A DNA stretch of 64,000 bases, taken from NCBI RefSeq assembly GCF_029869925.1, contig NZ_CP118605.1:4417397-4481396 (forward strand), written 5' to 3'. The DNA is from Microbulbifer bruguierae (GTDB lineage Bacteria > Pseudomonadota > Gammaproteobacteria > Pseudomonadales > Cellvibrionaceae). A model generated the notes under the pieces. The model did not search any database. It was not told where the DNA came from and was given only the letters and a program-made list of their open reading frames with translations. The position numbers and the translations under genes were made by a program. Below are positions 20,272-27,982 of the stretch, piece by piece; the first letter of the stretch is position 1; each line of letters opens with the position of its first letter.

Positions 20272-20728
20272 TTTTTCTGCAACTTGAATAAAAAATTATC
20301 GTGCTTCGTAGAAAGCAACGATGAATAAAATTGGCGACTTACAGGGCGGGTTTTTTCCGGGCAATGGGAACAACGTGGTTCCACTATTTGGCCTTTGCTG
20401 TCGGGCATTAGATTTCTTATCAGCAGATCTGCTTGTGCCGCGCCACAAATTTAGTCCATCGTCGGCTTCGCCCACGATCCCAGGCTGAAAGTTTGTGCCA
20501 GTGAGCGCGGCGCCGCACCGTGGTATATTTCAATTTCGCAAAGGTTTGTGCCGTTCGTTCCACTTAGTGGTTGCGGCAGGCAAAAGACCAGGGCGGGGAG
20601 CTCGTAGAGGGCCACAACACTAACAATATGCTGCAGCCGACATCTTACTTTGTGCACCTTTTGCGCGGTCGCTGCGCTCCCATTTTTGCGCAAAATGCGC
20701 CCAAAGTAAGCTGCGTCTGAGCGCGGCG
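20266..20728 (+). repeat. Cassette 4: first copy of an exactly duplicated 463-bp cassette
   Basis: The segment from the exchange point of attC3 to that of attC4 reads identically at 22187-22649, with identity stopping at both recombination points. This is what duplication by excision and reinsertion, or by copying of a cassette, would leave. The cassette has no strong gene, only a 55-codon frame (20321-20488). Confidence 0.9.
20321..20488 (+). CDS. Small ORF in cassette 4 (first copy), doubtful
   Basis: ATG 20321 opens a 55-codon frame (MNKIGDLQGGFFPGNG...) in the cassette sense direction. It lacks a clear ribosome-binding site and stops 130 bp before attC4, unlike most cassette genes here. 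It may not be a gene; the identical copy is at 22242-22409. Confidence 0.3.
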   Translation: MNKIGDLQGGFFPGNGNNVVPLFGLCCRALDFLSADLLVPRHKFSPSSASPTIPG

Positions 20729-20734
20729 TTAAGT
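20618..20734 (+). other. attC site, cassette 4
   Basis: Inverse core CACTAAC (20618-20624), core GTTAAGT (20728-20734, full GTTRRRY match), 117 bp. Confidence 0.9.
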
Positions 20735-20761
20735 GTCACAATAAAAATCGGACTTAAAACT

Positions 20762-21091
20762 ATGATTCAAGAATCCGCTCTAGCCCCTCTGCTTATGTTC
20801 ATTTTGGGTGCTTTGCCATTGATGGCTTTTGCTTATGCTATCGGCGTAAAGAAGAAATACCATCTGATCGCTGGCTGGAAAGAAAGCGGCATGAAAGAGA
20901 ATCCTGTACTAGCAAGTAAAATTGGAATGTCTCTTTTCTTTGGGGGCTTAGCAATCGCGGCCGGATCTGTTGTTAGCTATTTCGGTATAATCAGTCATGG
21001 TTGGCTTGCAGTAATTTGCGTGGTAGCTGTTCTCTACGCTGTTGTCCGGTCGGTATACGTAAGCGTCAAGCTCTCAGGTAAAAACACTTAA
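20762..21091 (+). CDS. Cassette 5: DUF3784-like membrane protein
   Basis: A 109-aa protein with three hydrophobic segments (about residues 8-25, 55-75, 80-100). After the first comes KKKYHLIAGWKESG, which resembles the conserved K-x-LIAGY block of DUF3784 proteins. Function unknown. The TAA overlaps attC5. Confidence 0.65.
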   Translation: MIQESALAPLLMFILGALPLMAFAYAIGVKKKYHLIAGWKESGMKENPVLASKIGMSLFFGGLAIAAGSVVSYFGIISHGWLAVICVVAVLYAVVRSVYVSVKLSGKNT

Positions 21092-21229
21092 CAAGCGCAA
21101 GCAGGATGCTCCGGCCCTTCGGGCCTCCGCGGGACGCCCAACGCTATGCACGTTTTGTGCGGGTCGCTGCGCTCCCAGTTTCGCACAAAACGTGCATAGC
21201 ATAGGTCGCCCCTGTTGCGGGCGTTATGG
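21086..21229 (+). other. attC site, cassette 5
   Basis: Inverse core ACTTAAC (21086-21092), core GTTATGG (21223-21229), 144 bp. Nearly the same attC follows cassettes 12 and 17, and each of these three precedes a copy of the repeated ORF-less cassette family. Confidence 0.9.
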
Positions 21230-21622
21230 TGCCGGTCGCTAAAAATTAATATTTGTGCGGCTTCAATTTTTGCGCACAGTTTTGGCATCCAGCATTTGGC
21301 ATTTTGCTAGGGCACATTCAAGCGGTTTCGTTCCTAGAGTGTTCGCTAGGGTTCGGTAGAATAGGGAAAATCCGCTGCAGTATTGTGGCGTGCTAATAAG
21401 ATAAAAACAGGTGGGGGAAATTGCGGTATTCTTTCCTCGTTTTACTCGGGCAGTGGCCAGCCAAGCCGTGGCTGGCAGCGTGCCAGTAAGTGGGTCCGCA
21501 GCGCGGCCAGCCATAACCAGGCGCTGCAGGGGACGGCTTACTTTGTGCACCTTTTGCGCAGGTCGCTTCGCTCCCATTTTTGCGCAAAACGCGCCCAAAG
21601 CAAGCCGCCCCTGAGCGCGGCG
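21224..21622 (+). repeat. ORF-less cassette family, copy A (399 bp)
   Basis: A complete cassette with no credible gene. It begins ATGGTGCCGGTCG and shares with copies B-E the blocks TTTTGGCATCCAGCATTTGG, TTTCGTTCCTAGAG and TGCGGTATTCTTTCCTCG, then a perfect hairpin GCCAGCCA-loop-TGGCTGGC (21456-21476). Reading frames are not kept between copies. Copy E is the closest relative and has the same length. Confidence 0.88.
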
Positions 21623-21628
21623 TTATGC
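21511..21628 (+). other. attC site, copy A
   Basis: Inverse core CCATAAC (21511-21517), core GTTATGC (21622-21628), 118 bp; inner arms GGCTTACTTTGTGC and GCCCAAAGCAAGCC. Confidence 0.9.
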
Positions 21629-21643
21629 ATATGGAGATTAAGC

Positions 21644-22102
21644 ATGGAAGTAAGTGAACGAAGCCTTGAAATATATAGAGCAGCTAAACAGTTTTTCAAT
21701 GCTGCCGAGCTTCTGTGGGATTCGGATAGATCCGATTACATATTTCCCATCATCGTAAACTATGCTTTGGCTTGTGAAATAGCGCTAAAATCAATTGAAT
21801 GTAAAGTGGTAACACCTGAAATTCCAGATGGTGCGCTTTTAGCGGATACAACTGTAGTTTCAAATTCCTGGGGCCATAAACTAAGCAAAATACATGCATC
21901 ATTTACCCCAGAAAATCGTGAAACTTTGCAAAGAAAATACACTGAAATAACAAGCCAAGATTTAGCTTCTGATCTTGAAAAATGTGATGAATATTTTGTT
22001 AAGGCTAGGTATCCGTGGGAACCATCTAATAAACAAGTATTCTCAATCACACACGTTAGGTCTCTAGCTAAAAATCTCTTGGTAATATCCAAAAATGCAT
22101 AA
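21644..22102 (+). CDS. Cassette 7: HEPN-like protein (tentative)
   Basis: A 152-aa soluble protein. The N-terminal two-thirds is helical with IYRAAKQFFNAAELLW and IVNYALACEIALKSIE, which resembles the second-helix signature of HEPN proteins (Y-A-x-x-x-E-x-x-LK). The catalytic R-x4-6-H of RNase HEPNs is not obvious, so this is only a fold-level suggestion. ATG 21644 is chosen because the upstream frame runs through attC. Confidence 0.5.
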   Translation: MEVSERSLEIYRAAKQFFNAAELLWDSDRSDYIFPIIVNYALACEIALKSIECKVVTPEIPDGALLADTTVVSNSWGHKLSKIHASFTPENRETLQRKYTEITSQDLASDLEKCDEYFVKARYPWEPSNKQVFSITHVRSLAKNLLVISKNA

Positions 22103-22192
22103 CAAAGCCAAGCACAATCGTGCAATGCAAAAAACGCATTGCACTGGACGGCCTACACTACGTTCCGGCCGCCTGTGTTGGCGGCGTTAGTG
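22097..22192 (+). other. attC site, cassette 7
   Basis: Inverse core GCATAAC (22097-22103), core GTTAGTG (22186-22192), 96 bp; inner stem CGTGCAATGC / GCATTGCAC. Confidence 0.88.
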
Positions 22193-22649
22193 TTTTTCTG
22201 CAACTTGAATAAAAAATTATCGTGCTTCGTAGAAAGCAACGATGAATAAAATTGGCGACTTACAGGGCGGGTTTTTTCCGGGCAATGGGAACAACGTGGT
22301 TCCACTATTTGGCCTTTGCTGTCGGGCATTAGATTTCTTATCAGCAGATCTGCTTGTGCCGCGCCACAAATTTAGTCCATCGTCGGCTTCGCCCACGATC
22401 CCAGGCTGAAAGTTTGTGCCAGTGAGCGCGGCGCCGCACCGTGGTATATTTCAATTTCGCAAAGGTTTGTGCCGTTCGTTCCACTTAGTGGTTGCGGCAG
22501 GCAAAAGACCAGGGCGGGGAGCTCGTAGAGGGCCACAACACTAACAATATGCTGCAGCCGACATCTTACTTTGTGCACCTTTTGCGCGGTCGCTGCGCTC
22601 CCATTTTTGCGCAAAATGCGCCCAAAGTAAGCTGCGTCTGAGCGCGGCG
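22187..22649 (+). repeat. Cassette 8: second copy of the duplicated 463-bp cassette
   Basis: Identical by reading to 20266-20728 (offset 1921 bp) including its attC. The next base pairs differ (TATGGTG here, TAAGTGT in copy 1), so the duplication ends exactly at the cassette exchange points. Confidence 0.9.
22242..22409 (+). CDS. Small ORF in cassette 8 (second copy), doubtful
   Basis: Identical to the 55-codon frame at 20321-20488, with the same reservations: no clear ribosome-binding site and a stop far from the attC. Confidence 0.3.
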   Translation: MNKIGDLQGGFFPGNGNNVVPLFGLCCRALDFLSADLLVPRHKFSPSSASPTIPG

Positions 22650-22655
22650 TTATGG
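22539..22655 (+). other. attC site, cassette 8
   Basis: Inverse core CACTAAC (22539-22545), core GTTATGG (22649-22655), 117 bp; identical to attC4 up to the exchange point. Confidence 0.9.
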
Positions 22656-23022
22656 TGCCGGTCGTTAAAAATTAATATTTGTACCGCTGCGAGTTTTGCG
22701 CACAGTTTTAGCATGCAGTATTTGGCTTCTTGCTATGGCACATTCAAGCAGTTTCGTTCCTAGAGCGTTCGCTTGTGTTCGGTAAAAGGCGGCAACTGCG
22801 CTGCAGTATCGTGGAGTGCCAGTAAGATAAAAATAGGTTGGGGAGAGTGCGGTATTCTTTCCTCGTAATTTTCGGGCGGTGGCCAGCCAAGCCGTGGCTG
22901 GCAGAGTGCTAATAGTTGGTCCAGAGCGCGTCAGCCATAACCAGGCTAGGCAGGCTCGCCCATCCCCTTCGGGGCTGGGCTGGACGGCCAACGCTGCGCG
23001 CCGGCCGCCCCTGCTAGCAACG
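22650..23022 (+). repeat. ORF-less cassette family, copy B (373 bp)
   Basis: Same family as copy A but clearly diverged in the first 200 bp (GCTGCGAGTTTTGCGC; CTTGTGTTCGGTAAAAGG). The hairpin GCCAGCCA-AGCCG-TGGCTGGC is intact. The attC is a different type with CGCCCATCCCCTTCGGGGC, so body and attC have separate histories. Confidence 0.85.
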
Positions 23023-23028
23023 TTATGG
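22935..23028 (+). other. attC site, copy B
   Basis: Inverse core CCATAAC (22935-22941), core GTTATGG (23022-23028), 94 bp; inner CCCCTTCGGGG stem and GGACGGCCAACG / CGCCGGCCGCCCC arms. Confidence 0.85.
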
Positions 23029-23450
23029 TCTTACTGGGTAAATTGCATTGTTCATTTTGAACATTTTGATGGAAGAGAAATATTAAATGATCATTTTGGC
23101 CTGCTAAAGGTCTGGTGAGCCAGCTGTTCAGTCGAACAAAGTTCTACGCTGGTAATCACCAAAACCAAAGTGTTAGCCTCGTTAAAGTGCATCTCGGCAA
23201 CAACCCTAATCGTAAGTGTCGTGGTGGGGATTAAGGCTAACTCGTATAAGGTGCTACTTTTCATGCAGTTGTAATTTTCCGAACCAAAACTTAGTCGGGG
23301 TTGGCTCCACTAATCGTTTAGCGCATTACAAAATATGAAGTGTACGGCAAGTTTGTTGGCATATTATCAATGTTGCCGCCTCAATGGTCATAGCAGGGCT
23401 ACAAGTAAGCACTTTCGTTCTTAAGGGGCATTTTTAATGCAAAGCAGCAA
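23023..23450 (+). other. Cassette 10 body, no convincing gene
   Basis: About 430 bp between attC9 and the IS-split attC10 with no frame of 60 codons starting inside it. A 39-codon frame (GTG 23115 to 23234, AAAGG upstream) and an open frame ending FDGREILNDHFGLLKVW (stop near 23118) may be remnants. GTTAGCCT (23172-23179) and AGGCTAAC (23234-23241) form an 8-bp inverted repeat. It is a decayed or ORF-less cassette. Confidence 0.5.
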
Positions 23451-23530
23451 CCATAACAAGTTGCTTAAATTGACACGGAACCTAACCCGCTTTTGCACAC
23501 ACCTCCATCTAACTGAATTGGAGGTGTCAA

Positions 23531-23860
23531 ATGGCACGAAGAAAGCACTACAACCGCTACGACGATGATTTCAAGGCAACAGCGGTCTCGCTATCCGAGA
23601 TTCCTGGCGTGTTGGCCAAGCACGTGGCTGAAGCTCTCGATATCCATGAGGTGATGCTTTATCGTTGGCGCATGGAGATGCGGCGGGGACAGATCATGGC
23701 CAAAAAGAAAAACATACAGATAGATCCTGAGGTTAAATCAGAGCTGAAACGACTCAGGAAGCTGGAGCGGGCGCATAACCTGCTCCAGGAAGAGCATGCC
23801 CTTTTAAAAAAAGCCATCCAATTCTCTTTACAACAAAAAGGGAAATCTTCGAATTCATAG
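23531..23860 (+). CDS. IS3-family OrfA (copy 1)
   Basis: A 109-aa protein with an N-terminal helix-turn-helix (YDDDFKATAVSLSEIPGVLA, then LYRWRMEMRRG) and a C-terminal leucine-zipper-like coiled coil (SELKRLRKLERAHNLLQEEH). It ends in a region with A7G (23806-23813), where a -1 slip would join it to the orfB frame and give the OrfAB transposase. Confidence 0.93.
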   Translation: MARRKHYNRYDDDFKATAVSLSEIPGVLAKHVAEALDIHEVMLYRWRMEMRRGQIMAKKKNIQIDPEVKSELKRLRKLERAHNLLQEEHALLKKAIQFSLQQKGKSSNS

Positions 23861-23889
23861 ACGAGCACCGGGGAAAGCACAGCATTAGC

Positions 23890-24699
23890 ATGATGTGCCG
23901 GCTTTATGGTGTTACCCGGGATGGGTACAACTCGTGGCGTCGCCGCGGTGCATCTAACCGTGAGCGAGAAGATAGCGAGTTATTTGAGCATGTAAGGTCA
24001 ATATTTAACCGACATGACGGTTGCTATGGCAGCCCTAAAATCACGCAGGAGCTTAAAAAGAAGGGTATTCACGTTGGCCAGAAGCGTGTCGCGAGAATCA
24101 TGCGAAATCACGGTCTCAGAGCTGTTAAATCAAGGATTTACACGGCTAGGCCGGGTACGTATAAGCATGTCTACGGGATCAAATGCAAGATAGAAGGCAT
24201 TAAGTTAACACGGCCGAATCAGCTCTGGGTGGGCGACGTCACCTACATCAAACTGAAAGATGGTAGCTGGCAGTATTTATCTGTAGTCATGGATCGCTTT
24301 AGCAGGAAGGTTGTTTCTTGGTCTCTGAGTGATCGCAGGGACGTATCTCTGACGCTATCTAGCATCGATAGGGCGGTACGAAACCGCGGGCATCACCGGG
24401 AGCTGATCTTCCACTCTGACCGCGGCAGCGAATATCTATCAGGGCAGTACCGCGAGCGCTTACGACGGTATGGTATCAGCCAGAGTATGAATCGCTTTAA
24501 GAATATGAATGACAATGCCTTCATGGAGTCATTCTTCCATCAGTTTAAGACTGAAAGGATTAAGCGCCAGGTCGTCGAATCGGCAAAACAGCTAAGATCG
24601 ACAGTGACCGAATATATGCGCTACTACAACAATCAGAGATCGCATTCTTCAATTGGGTATGTTTCCCCTCAAGAATTTGAGTGTAGAATCAATTGCTAA
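23890..24699 (+). CDS. IS3-family OrfB transposase (copy 1)
   Basis: A 269-aa integrase-core protein with the DDE triad: WVGDVTYIKL, FHSDRGSEYLS and NDNAFMESFFHQFKTE. The frame is open upstream of ATG 23890 back through KREIFEFIDEHRG, so the active product is probably the OrfAB fusion made by -1 frameshifting at the A7 run. The C-terminus NNQRSHSSIGYVSP is typical of the family. Confidence 0.95.
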   Translation: MMCRLYGVTRDGYNSWRRRGASNREREDSELFEHVRSIFNRHDGCYGSPKITQELKKKGIHVGQKRVARIMRNHGLRAVKSRIYTARPGTYKHVYGIKCKIEGIKLTRPNQLWVGDVTYIKLKDGSWQYLSVVMDRFSRKVVSWSLSDRRDVSLTLSSIDRAVRNRGHHRELIFHSDRGSEYLSGQYRERLRRYGISQSMNRFKNMNDNAFMESFFHQFKTERIKRQVVESAKQLRSTVTEYMRYYNNQRSHSSIGYVSPQEFECRINC

Positions 24700-24830
24700 C
24701 AACTAGGTGTGTGCAAAAGCGGGTTAAGTTCCCACGGTGGTCTCCGCGGCTGTCTGTGCATGCACTTCGTGCATTATTGCACAGCCATCCACTCCAACCA
24801 CCGTGCAATTTAGCAAGGCGTTAAGTTCTC

Positions 24831-25364
24831 ATGAAAACACGCATATTGCTTATATTTATGCTCTTTCCGTTGGTCGCTTATTCTGATCAACCTCCGGATT
24901 GGGACAACTATAAAGTTACTTCCCACAATGGTAAGTGGGCGGCGTTTTTGAGTAGGGACTACAACGAAAGCGCGAAGTATCCGTGGCAAGACACATGGAC
25001 ACTATCCGTATACAAAGCGTTTCAACATCCGGTTCCTGGCCCCAATCAAATTCCGGTTTGGTCTCGCCCTTATGATCCAAGCGGCTATTCTGAAGGGTAC
25101 CTTTCGGATGATGGAAAAATTTTCGTATATGTTGAGTATTGGTTTCGTAAAAATTACCCTGTCGTAAAGATATTTACGGAAGAATGTACCATTTTTAAAA
25201 ATGGTGAGTTCTTTAATGTTGGAAGTAATTTAAAGAAAACCGTATCACATGAGTTATGGCTTAGAGATGGCTCAAAAACTGAGTTTGTTTCCAAATCTGA
25301 AAAGCCGTATGTAAAGGTAGAAACAGTGGCTGGTGATCGTTACATCGAGGTTGCCTGCGAGTAA
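24831..25364 (+). CDS. Cassette 11: exported protein, unknown
   Basis: A 177-aa product with a signal peptide (ILLIFMLFPLVAYS, predicted cut before DQPPD). The mature protein is rich in Trp/Tyr and has paired cysteines (EECTIF, VACE). No family recognised. ATG 24831 lies 5 bp after the attC10 core, and its stop precedes attC11 directly. Confidence 0.65.
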   Translation: MKTRILLIFMLFPLVAYSDQPPDWDNYKVTSHNGKWAAFLSRDYNESAKYPWQDTWTLSVYKAFQHPVPGPNQIPVWSRPYDPSGYSEGYLSDDGKIFVYVEYWFRKNYPVVKIFTEECTIFKNGEFFNVGSNLKKTVSHELWLRDGSKTEFVSKSEKPYVKVETVAGDRYIEVACE

Positions 25365-25366
25365 AA

Positions 25367-25493
25367 ACTTAACAATGCGCTGCAGGCCGACGTCTAACTT
25401 TGTGCACTTTGTGCACTTTATGCGCGGTCGCTTCGCTCCCATTATCGCGCATAAAGCGCCCAAAGTTAGCCGCGGCTGAGCGCGGCGTTAAGC
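25367..25493 (+). other. attC site, cassette 11
   Basis: Inverse core ACTTAAC (25367-25373), core GTTAAGC (25487-25493, consensus), 127 bp; an internal TTTGTGCACTTTGTGCAC tandem lengthens one arm. Confidence 0.9.
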
Positions 25494-25508
25494 ATTTAGG
25501 CAAGTAGT

Positions 25509-25751
25509 ATGGAAGAAATCATTGGCGGTATTCTTCGACCAATTGGTAGGTTTCTCGTAGAAGTCGTATTCCAAATTATCTTCGAGCTACTATTCCACTT
25601 CCCAGGCTATTTCATCTGTAAAGTGTTTAGTGGCGGTAAAAGCGAGCCAAAGGATAGCTGGATCTTTTTTACTTCTGTTCTGTTTTGGCTGATCGTCGCA
25701 GTCGTAGGTTACTCCGCATACTCATTTTTCAGTGGTGGCGGCAATGCTTAA
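25509..25751 (+). CDS. Cassette 12: small membrane protein, unknown
   Basis: An 80-aa protein that is hydrophobic through residues 15-40 and 50-72, separated by a polar loop (GGKSEPKDSW). Probably two membrane spans. No family recognised. Its TAA overlaps attC12. Confidence 0.6.
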   Translation: MEEIIGGILRPIGRFLVEVVFQIIFELLFHFPGYFICKVFSGGKSEPKDSWIFFTSVLFWLIVAVVGYSAYSFFSGGGNA

Positions 25752-25889
25752 CAAACGCAAGCAGAATGCTCCGGCCCTTCGGGCCTCCGCGGGACGCCCA
25801 ACACTGTGCACATTTTGTGCGGGTCGCTGCGCTCCCATTTTCGCACAAAACGTGCACAGCATTGGTCGCCCCTGTTGCGGGCGTTATGG
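25746..25889 (+). other. attC site, cassette 12
   Basis: Inverse core GCTTAAC (25746-25752, consensus), core GTTATGG (25883-25889), 144 bp; near-identical to attC5. Confidence 0.9.
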
Positions 25890-26282
25890 TGCCGGTCGGT
25901 AAAAATATTATTCGTATCGCTGGAAGTTTTGCGCACAGTTTTGGCATCCAGCATTTGGCTCTTTGCCACACCAAATTCAAGCAGTTTCGTTCCTAGAGTG
26001 TTCGCTCGGGTTCGGTAGAATAGGGCAATTCCGCTGCACTATCGCGGAGTGCCAGTAAGATAAGAATAGGTTGGGGAAAGTGCGGTATTCTTTCCTCGTA
26101 ATTTTCGGGCGGTGGCCAGCCAAGTCGTGGCTGGCAACGTGCGGGTAGGCGGGTCCGCAGCGCGGCCAGCCATAACCAGGCGTTGCAGGGGACGGCTAAC
26201 TTTGCGCACTTTATTGCGCGGTCGCTTCGCTCCCATTTTCGCGCAATCAAGCGCACAAAGTCAGCCGCCCCTGAACGCGGCG
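25884..26282 (+). repeat. ORF-less cassette family, copy C (399 bp)
   Basis: Same length as copies A and E. The hairpin stem is intact with loop AGTCG instead of AGCCG. A 36-codon frame opens at the leading ATGGTGCCGGTCGG, but the same start gives 7 codons in copies A, B and E, so coding is not conserved. Confidence 0.88.
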
Positions 26283-26288
26283 TTAGGG
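26170..26288 (+). other. attC site, copy C
   Basis: Inverse core CCATAAC (26170-26176), core GTTAGGG (26282-26288), 119 bp. Confidence 0.9.
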
Positions 26289-26298
26289 CAATTGGTGG

Positions 26299-26841
26299 AT
26301 GAACGTATTTAAGAGGTTAGAAGAGCTCAGTAATGATGGTAGTTTCTACCTGAAGGCCCTTAATTTGAGCTTTCAACCATCTGAAGTAGAAAGCGATCTT
26401 TCTATCTTTAGTGCTCTAGCTTCTGAGCTTGAAAGTGAGCATGCAGCTTATGGAAATTTGCTACTTGATGTGAATTGGCGTTCGCACTTGATCGCATATA
26501 TGTGTCTCACGGTTTCGGAGAATAAATCGCACCTGGAAGACCTAAAGAGCTGCTTCAAAAATGGAAGTATGGTTAGCCCTCAAATTGCTGTTGCAATGGC
26601 TCGTCTTCATTTCAGGGAAATGATGGACTTTTTCCCTAACTATATAAATGGCGGGCATGGGGCAGAATCTTCTTCCCAGATAGGGGCATCACTAATACTT
26701 TTACAATCAATGTTCGTGCGTGAGTTAACTTTTCCAAAATCGCAGCTGAACATCGAGCGTTTCTACTTAGGGCAATCGGTTGCGCAGTATCATTCTGGGT
26801 TTTGGCTTAAACATAGAGGCAGTGCTCGGGTTCAGCCCTAA
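26299..26841 (+). CDS. Cassette 14: soluble helical protein, unknown
   Basis: A 180-aa product without signal peptide or membrane segment, predicted mostly helical (VFKRLEELSNDGSFYLKAL; VAMARLHFREMMDFF). The length is large for this array. No family recognised. ATG 26299 is 11 bp after the attC13 core; the stop overlaps the inverse core of attC14. Confidence 0.62.
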   Translation: MNVFKRLEELSNDGSFYLKALNLSFQPSEVESDLSIFSALASELESEHAAYGNLLLDVNWRSHLIAYMCLTVSENKSHLEDLKSCFKNGSMVSPQIAVAMARLHFREMMDFFPNYINGGHGAESSSQIGASLILLQSMFVRELTFPKSQLNIERFYLGQSVAQYHSGFWLKHRGSARVQP

Positions 26842-26953
26842 CAAAGCGCTGCAAGGCGACGTCTTACTTTGTGCACTTTATGCGCAGTCGCTTTGCTCCT
26901 ATTTTCGCGCATAAAGCGCCCAAAGTAAGCCGCCCCTGAGCGCGGCGTTATGC
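26836..26953 (+). other. attC site, cassette 14
   Basis: Inverse core CCCTAAC (26836-26842), core GTTATGC (26947-26953), 118 bp. Confidence 0.9.
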
Positions 26954-26955
26954 AT

Positions 26956-27327
26956 ATGAAACAAATTTTTGCCTTTATCGTGTTTAGTATCATTTCGGTT
27001 TCTGGGAAAGCCGAAACGAAATTGAGTGATCTCGTTGAGGAGCATTACAAGATAGTTCGTGGCAGCGATGAGATGTTTCAATACAGCCTCAAAATACAGC
27101 GACTAATTTGGGCAGAGTGGAGGTTAATCGACAAGTGTGCTCCTAACGGAGTCGTAGTTGTTTCTGATTTTCTATACAAAGTCGATATGTCGGGAAGGCT
27201 CATTAATGCGTGGCATTTTCCAGAAACCGAAGTATCAAAGTGCGTAGAAAGTAGGCTTTCAAAATTATCACTGCCTAAGCCAGCAATTGAGTATATCGGT
27301 TTGGAAAATATACAAAGTGGCCACTAA
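26956..27327 (+). CDS. Cassette 15: exported protein, unknown
   Basis: A 123-aa product starting MKQIFAFIVFSIISVSGKA, a signal peptide with a likely cut after KAE or nearby. The mature domain has two cysteines and alternates charged and hydrophobic residues. An ATG two codons earlier (26950) overlaps the attC core; 26956 is preferred. No family recognised. Confidence 0.6.
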   Translation: MKQIFAFIVFSIISVSGKAETKLSDLVEEHYKIVRGSDEMFQYSLKIQRLIWAEWRLIDKCAPNGVVVVSDFLYKVDMSGRLINAWHFPETEVSKCVESRLSKLSLPKPAIEYIGLENIQSGH

Positions 27328-27329
27328 AT

Positions 27330-27440
27330 GCATAACAAAGCGTTGCAGCTCGACGTCCAAAGCTGTGCGCCTTTTGTGGTCGCTACGCTTTTACCACAAA
27401 AGTCACCCAACTTTGGCCGCGGCTGAACGCGGCGTTAGGC
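27330..27440 (+). other. attC site, cassette 15
   Basis: Inverse core GCATAAC (27330-27336), core GTTAGGC (27434-27440, consensus), 111 bp; central stem CTTTTGTGGT / ACCACAAAAG. Confidence 0.9.
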
Positions 27441-27447
27441 AGGCCGT

Positions 27448-27891
27448 ATGGAAGCTGATAAAGAAAAAGTAGAAATTGAAAAAGGGGTTGGCTTTCCTCA
27501 AATACTACACGATCGATCTCGGGCTGTAGGGCAAGATCTACAAAAATTACTTGTGTCGCTTTCCACCGCAGTTTTAGCAGTGTTTTTTGTCACACTAACA
27601 ACTAAGGTAGAGCCTCCATTAAATGCATATCAAAAACTTGTTATGTTGGTTTCCTTGTCTTCTATGGCGTTTGCTGTTTTTGCAGGTGTCATCGACATGT
27701 ACGCCGATTCTAGAAGGAATTTTTTCTGGGCTAGCGCTCTACAAGCCGTGGACAAAACTAGACGCTCAGCATTTTATAAACATCGTGACCGGTGGTTAAA
27801 AATTGAGAGATATTGTGCCTGGGCTTTAACAATAGGATTTTTTGTCGGCATCTTAGCGGCTCTAGCTTATATGATAATGCGACTAATGTAG
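27448..27891 (+). CDS. Cassette 16: membrane protein, unknown
   Basis: A 147-aa protein with a charged N-terminus and three or four membrane spans (about residues 33-50, 62-82, 120-145). A cytoplasmic-looking loop with MYADSRRNFFWASALQAVDK lies between the second and last spans. No family recognised. Confidence 0.62.
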   Translation: MEADKEKVEIEKGVGFPQILHDRSRAVGQDLQKLLVSLSTAVLAVFFVTLTTKVEPPLNAYQKLVMLVSLSSMAFAVFAGVIDMYADSRRNFFWASALQAVDKTRRSAFYKHRDRWLKIERYCAWALTIGFFVGILAALAYMIMRLM

Positions 27892-27897
27892 GAAAAA

Positions 27898-27978
27898 GCC
27901 TAACAAGGCCATCAAAAATCGTTCCGCTGCGCTCCACTGGACGCAGCTAAAGCTGCGCCTTTTATGGCGGCGTTATAT
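27898..27978 (+). other. attC site, cassette 16 (short)
   Basis: Inverse core GCCTAAC (27898-27904), core GTTATAT (27972-27978), 81 bp; inner arms CCACTGGACGCAG / CTGCGCC. Confidence 0.85.
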
Positions 27979-27982
27979 GTAA

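Larger units (their letters stand above)
23477..24732 (+). mobile_element. IS3-family element, copy 1 (1256 bp), inside attC10
   Basis: Terminal repeats of about 28 bp with one mismatch (GGAACCTAACCC... / ...GGGTTAAGTTCC) enclose orfA and orfB. The target duplication is CAC (23474-23476 and 24733-24735). The element lies exactly 19 nt after the AAC of the attC inverse core, transposase in the cassette direction. Copy 2 at 33506-34761 has the same length and I see one base difference. Confidence 0.95.
23451..24826 (+). other. attC site, cassette 10, split by an IS3-family insertion
   Basis: Inverse core CCATAAC (23451-23457) and core GTTAAGT (24820-24826) belong to one attC of about 117 bp. 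An IS sits between them at 23477-24732 with a CAC target duplication. Removing the IS and one CAC restores paired arms: TGCTTAAATTG with CAATTTAGCA, and CACGGTGG with CCACCGTG. Confidence 0.9.

Noticed and set aside
20451..20693. 80-codon minus-strand frame in the duplicated cassette
   Set aside because: It overlaps attC4 and reads against the cassette direction; identity between the two copies is explained by the whole-cassette duplication.
23172..23241. GTTAGCCT ... AGGCTAAC inverted repeat as an attC
   Set aside because: The order is GTT first and AAC last, opposite to an attC, and no inner arms pair.
25884..25997. MVPVGKN... peptide starting at the cassette core as a real gene
   Set aside because: The same start gives only seven codons in three of five copies, and copies C and D read different frames over homologous DNA.
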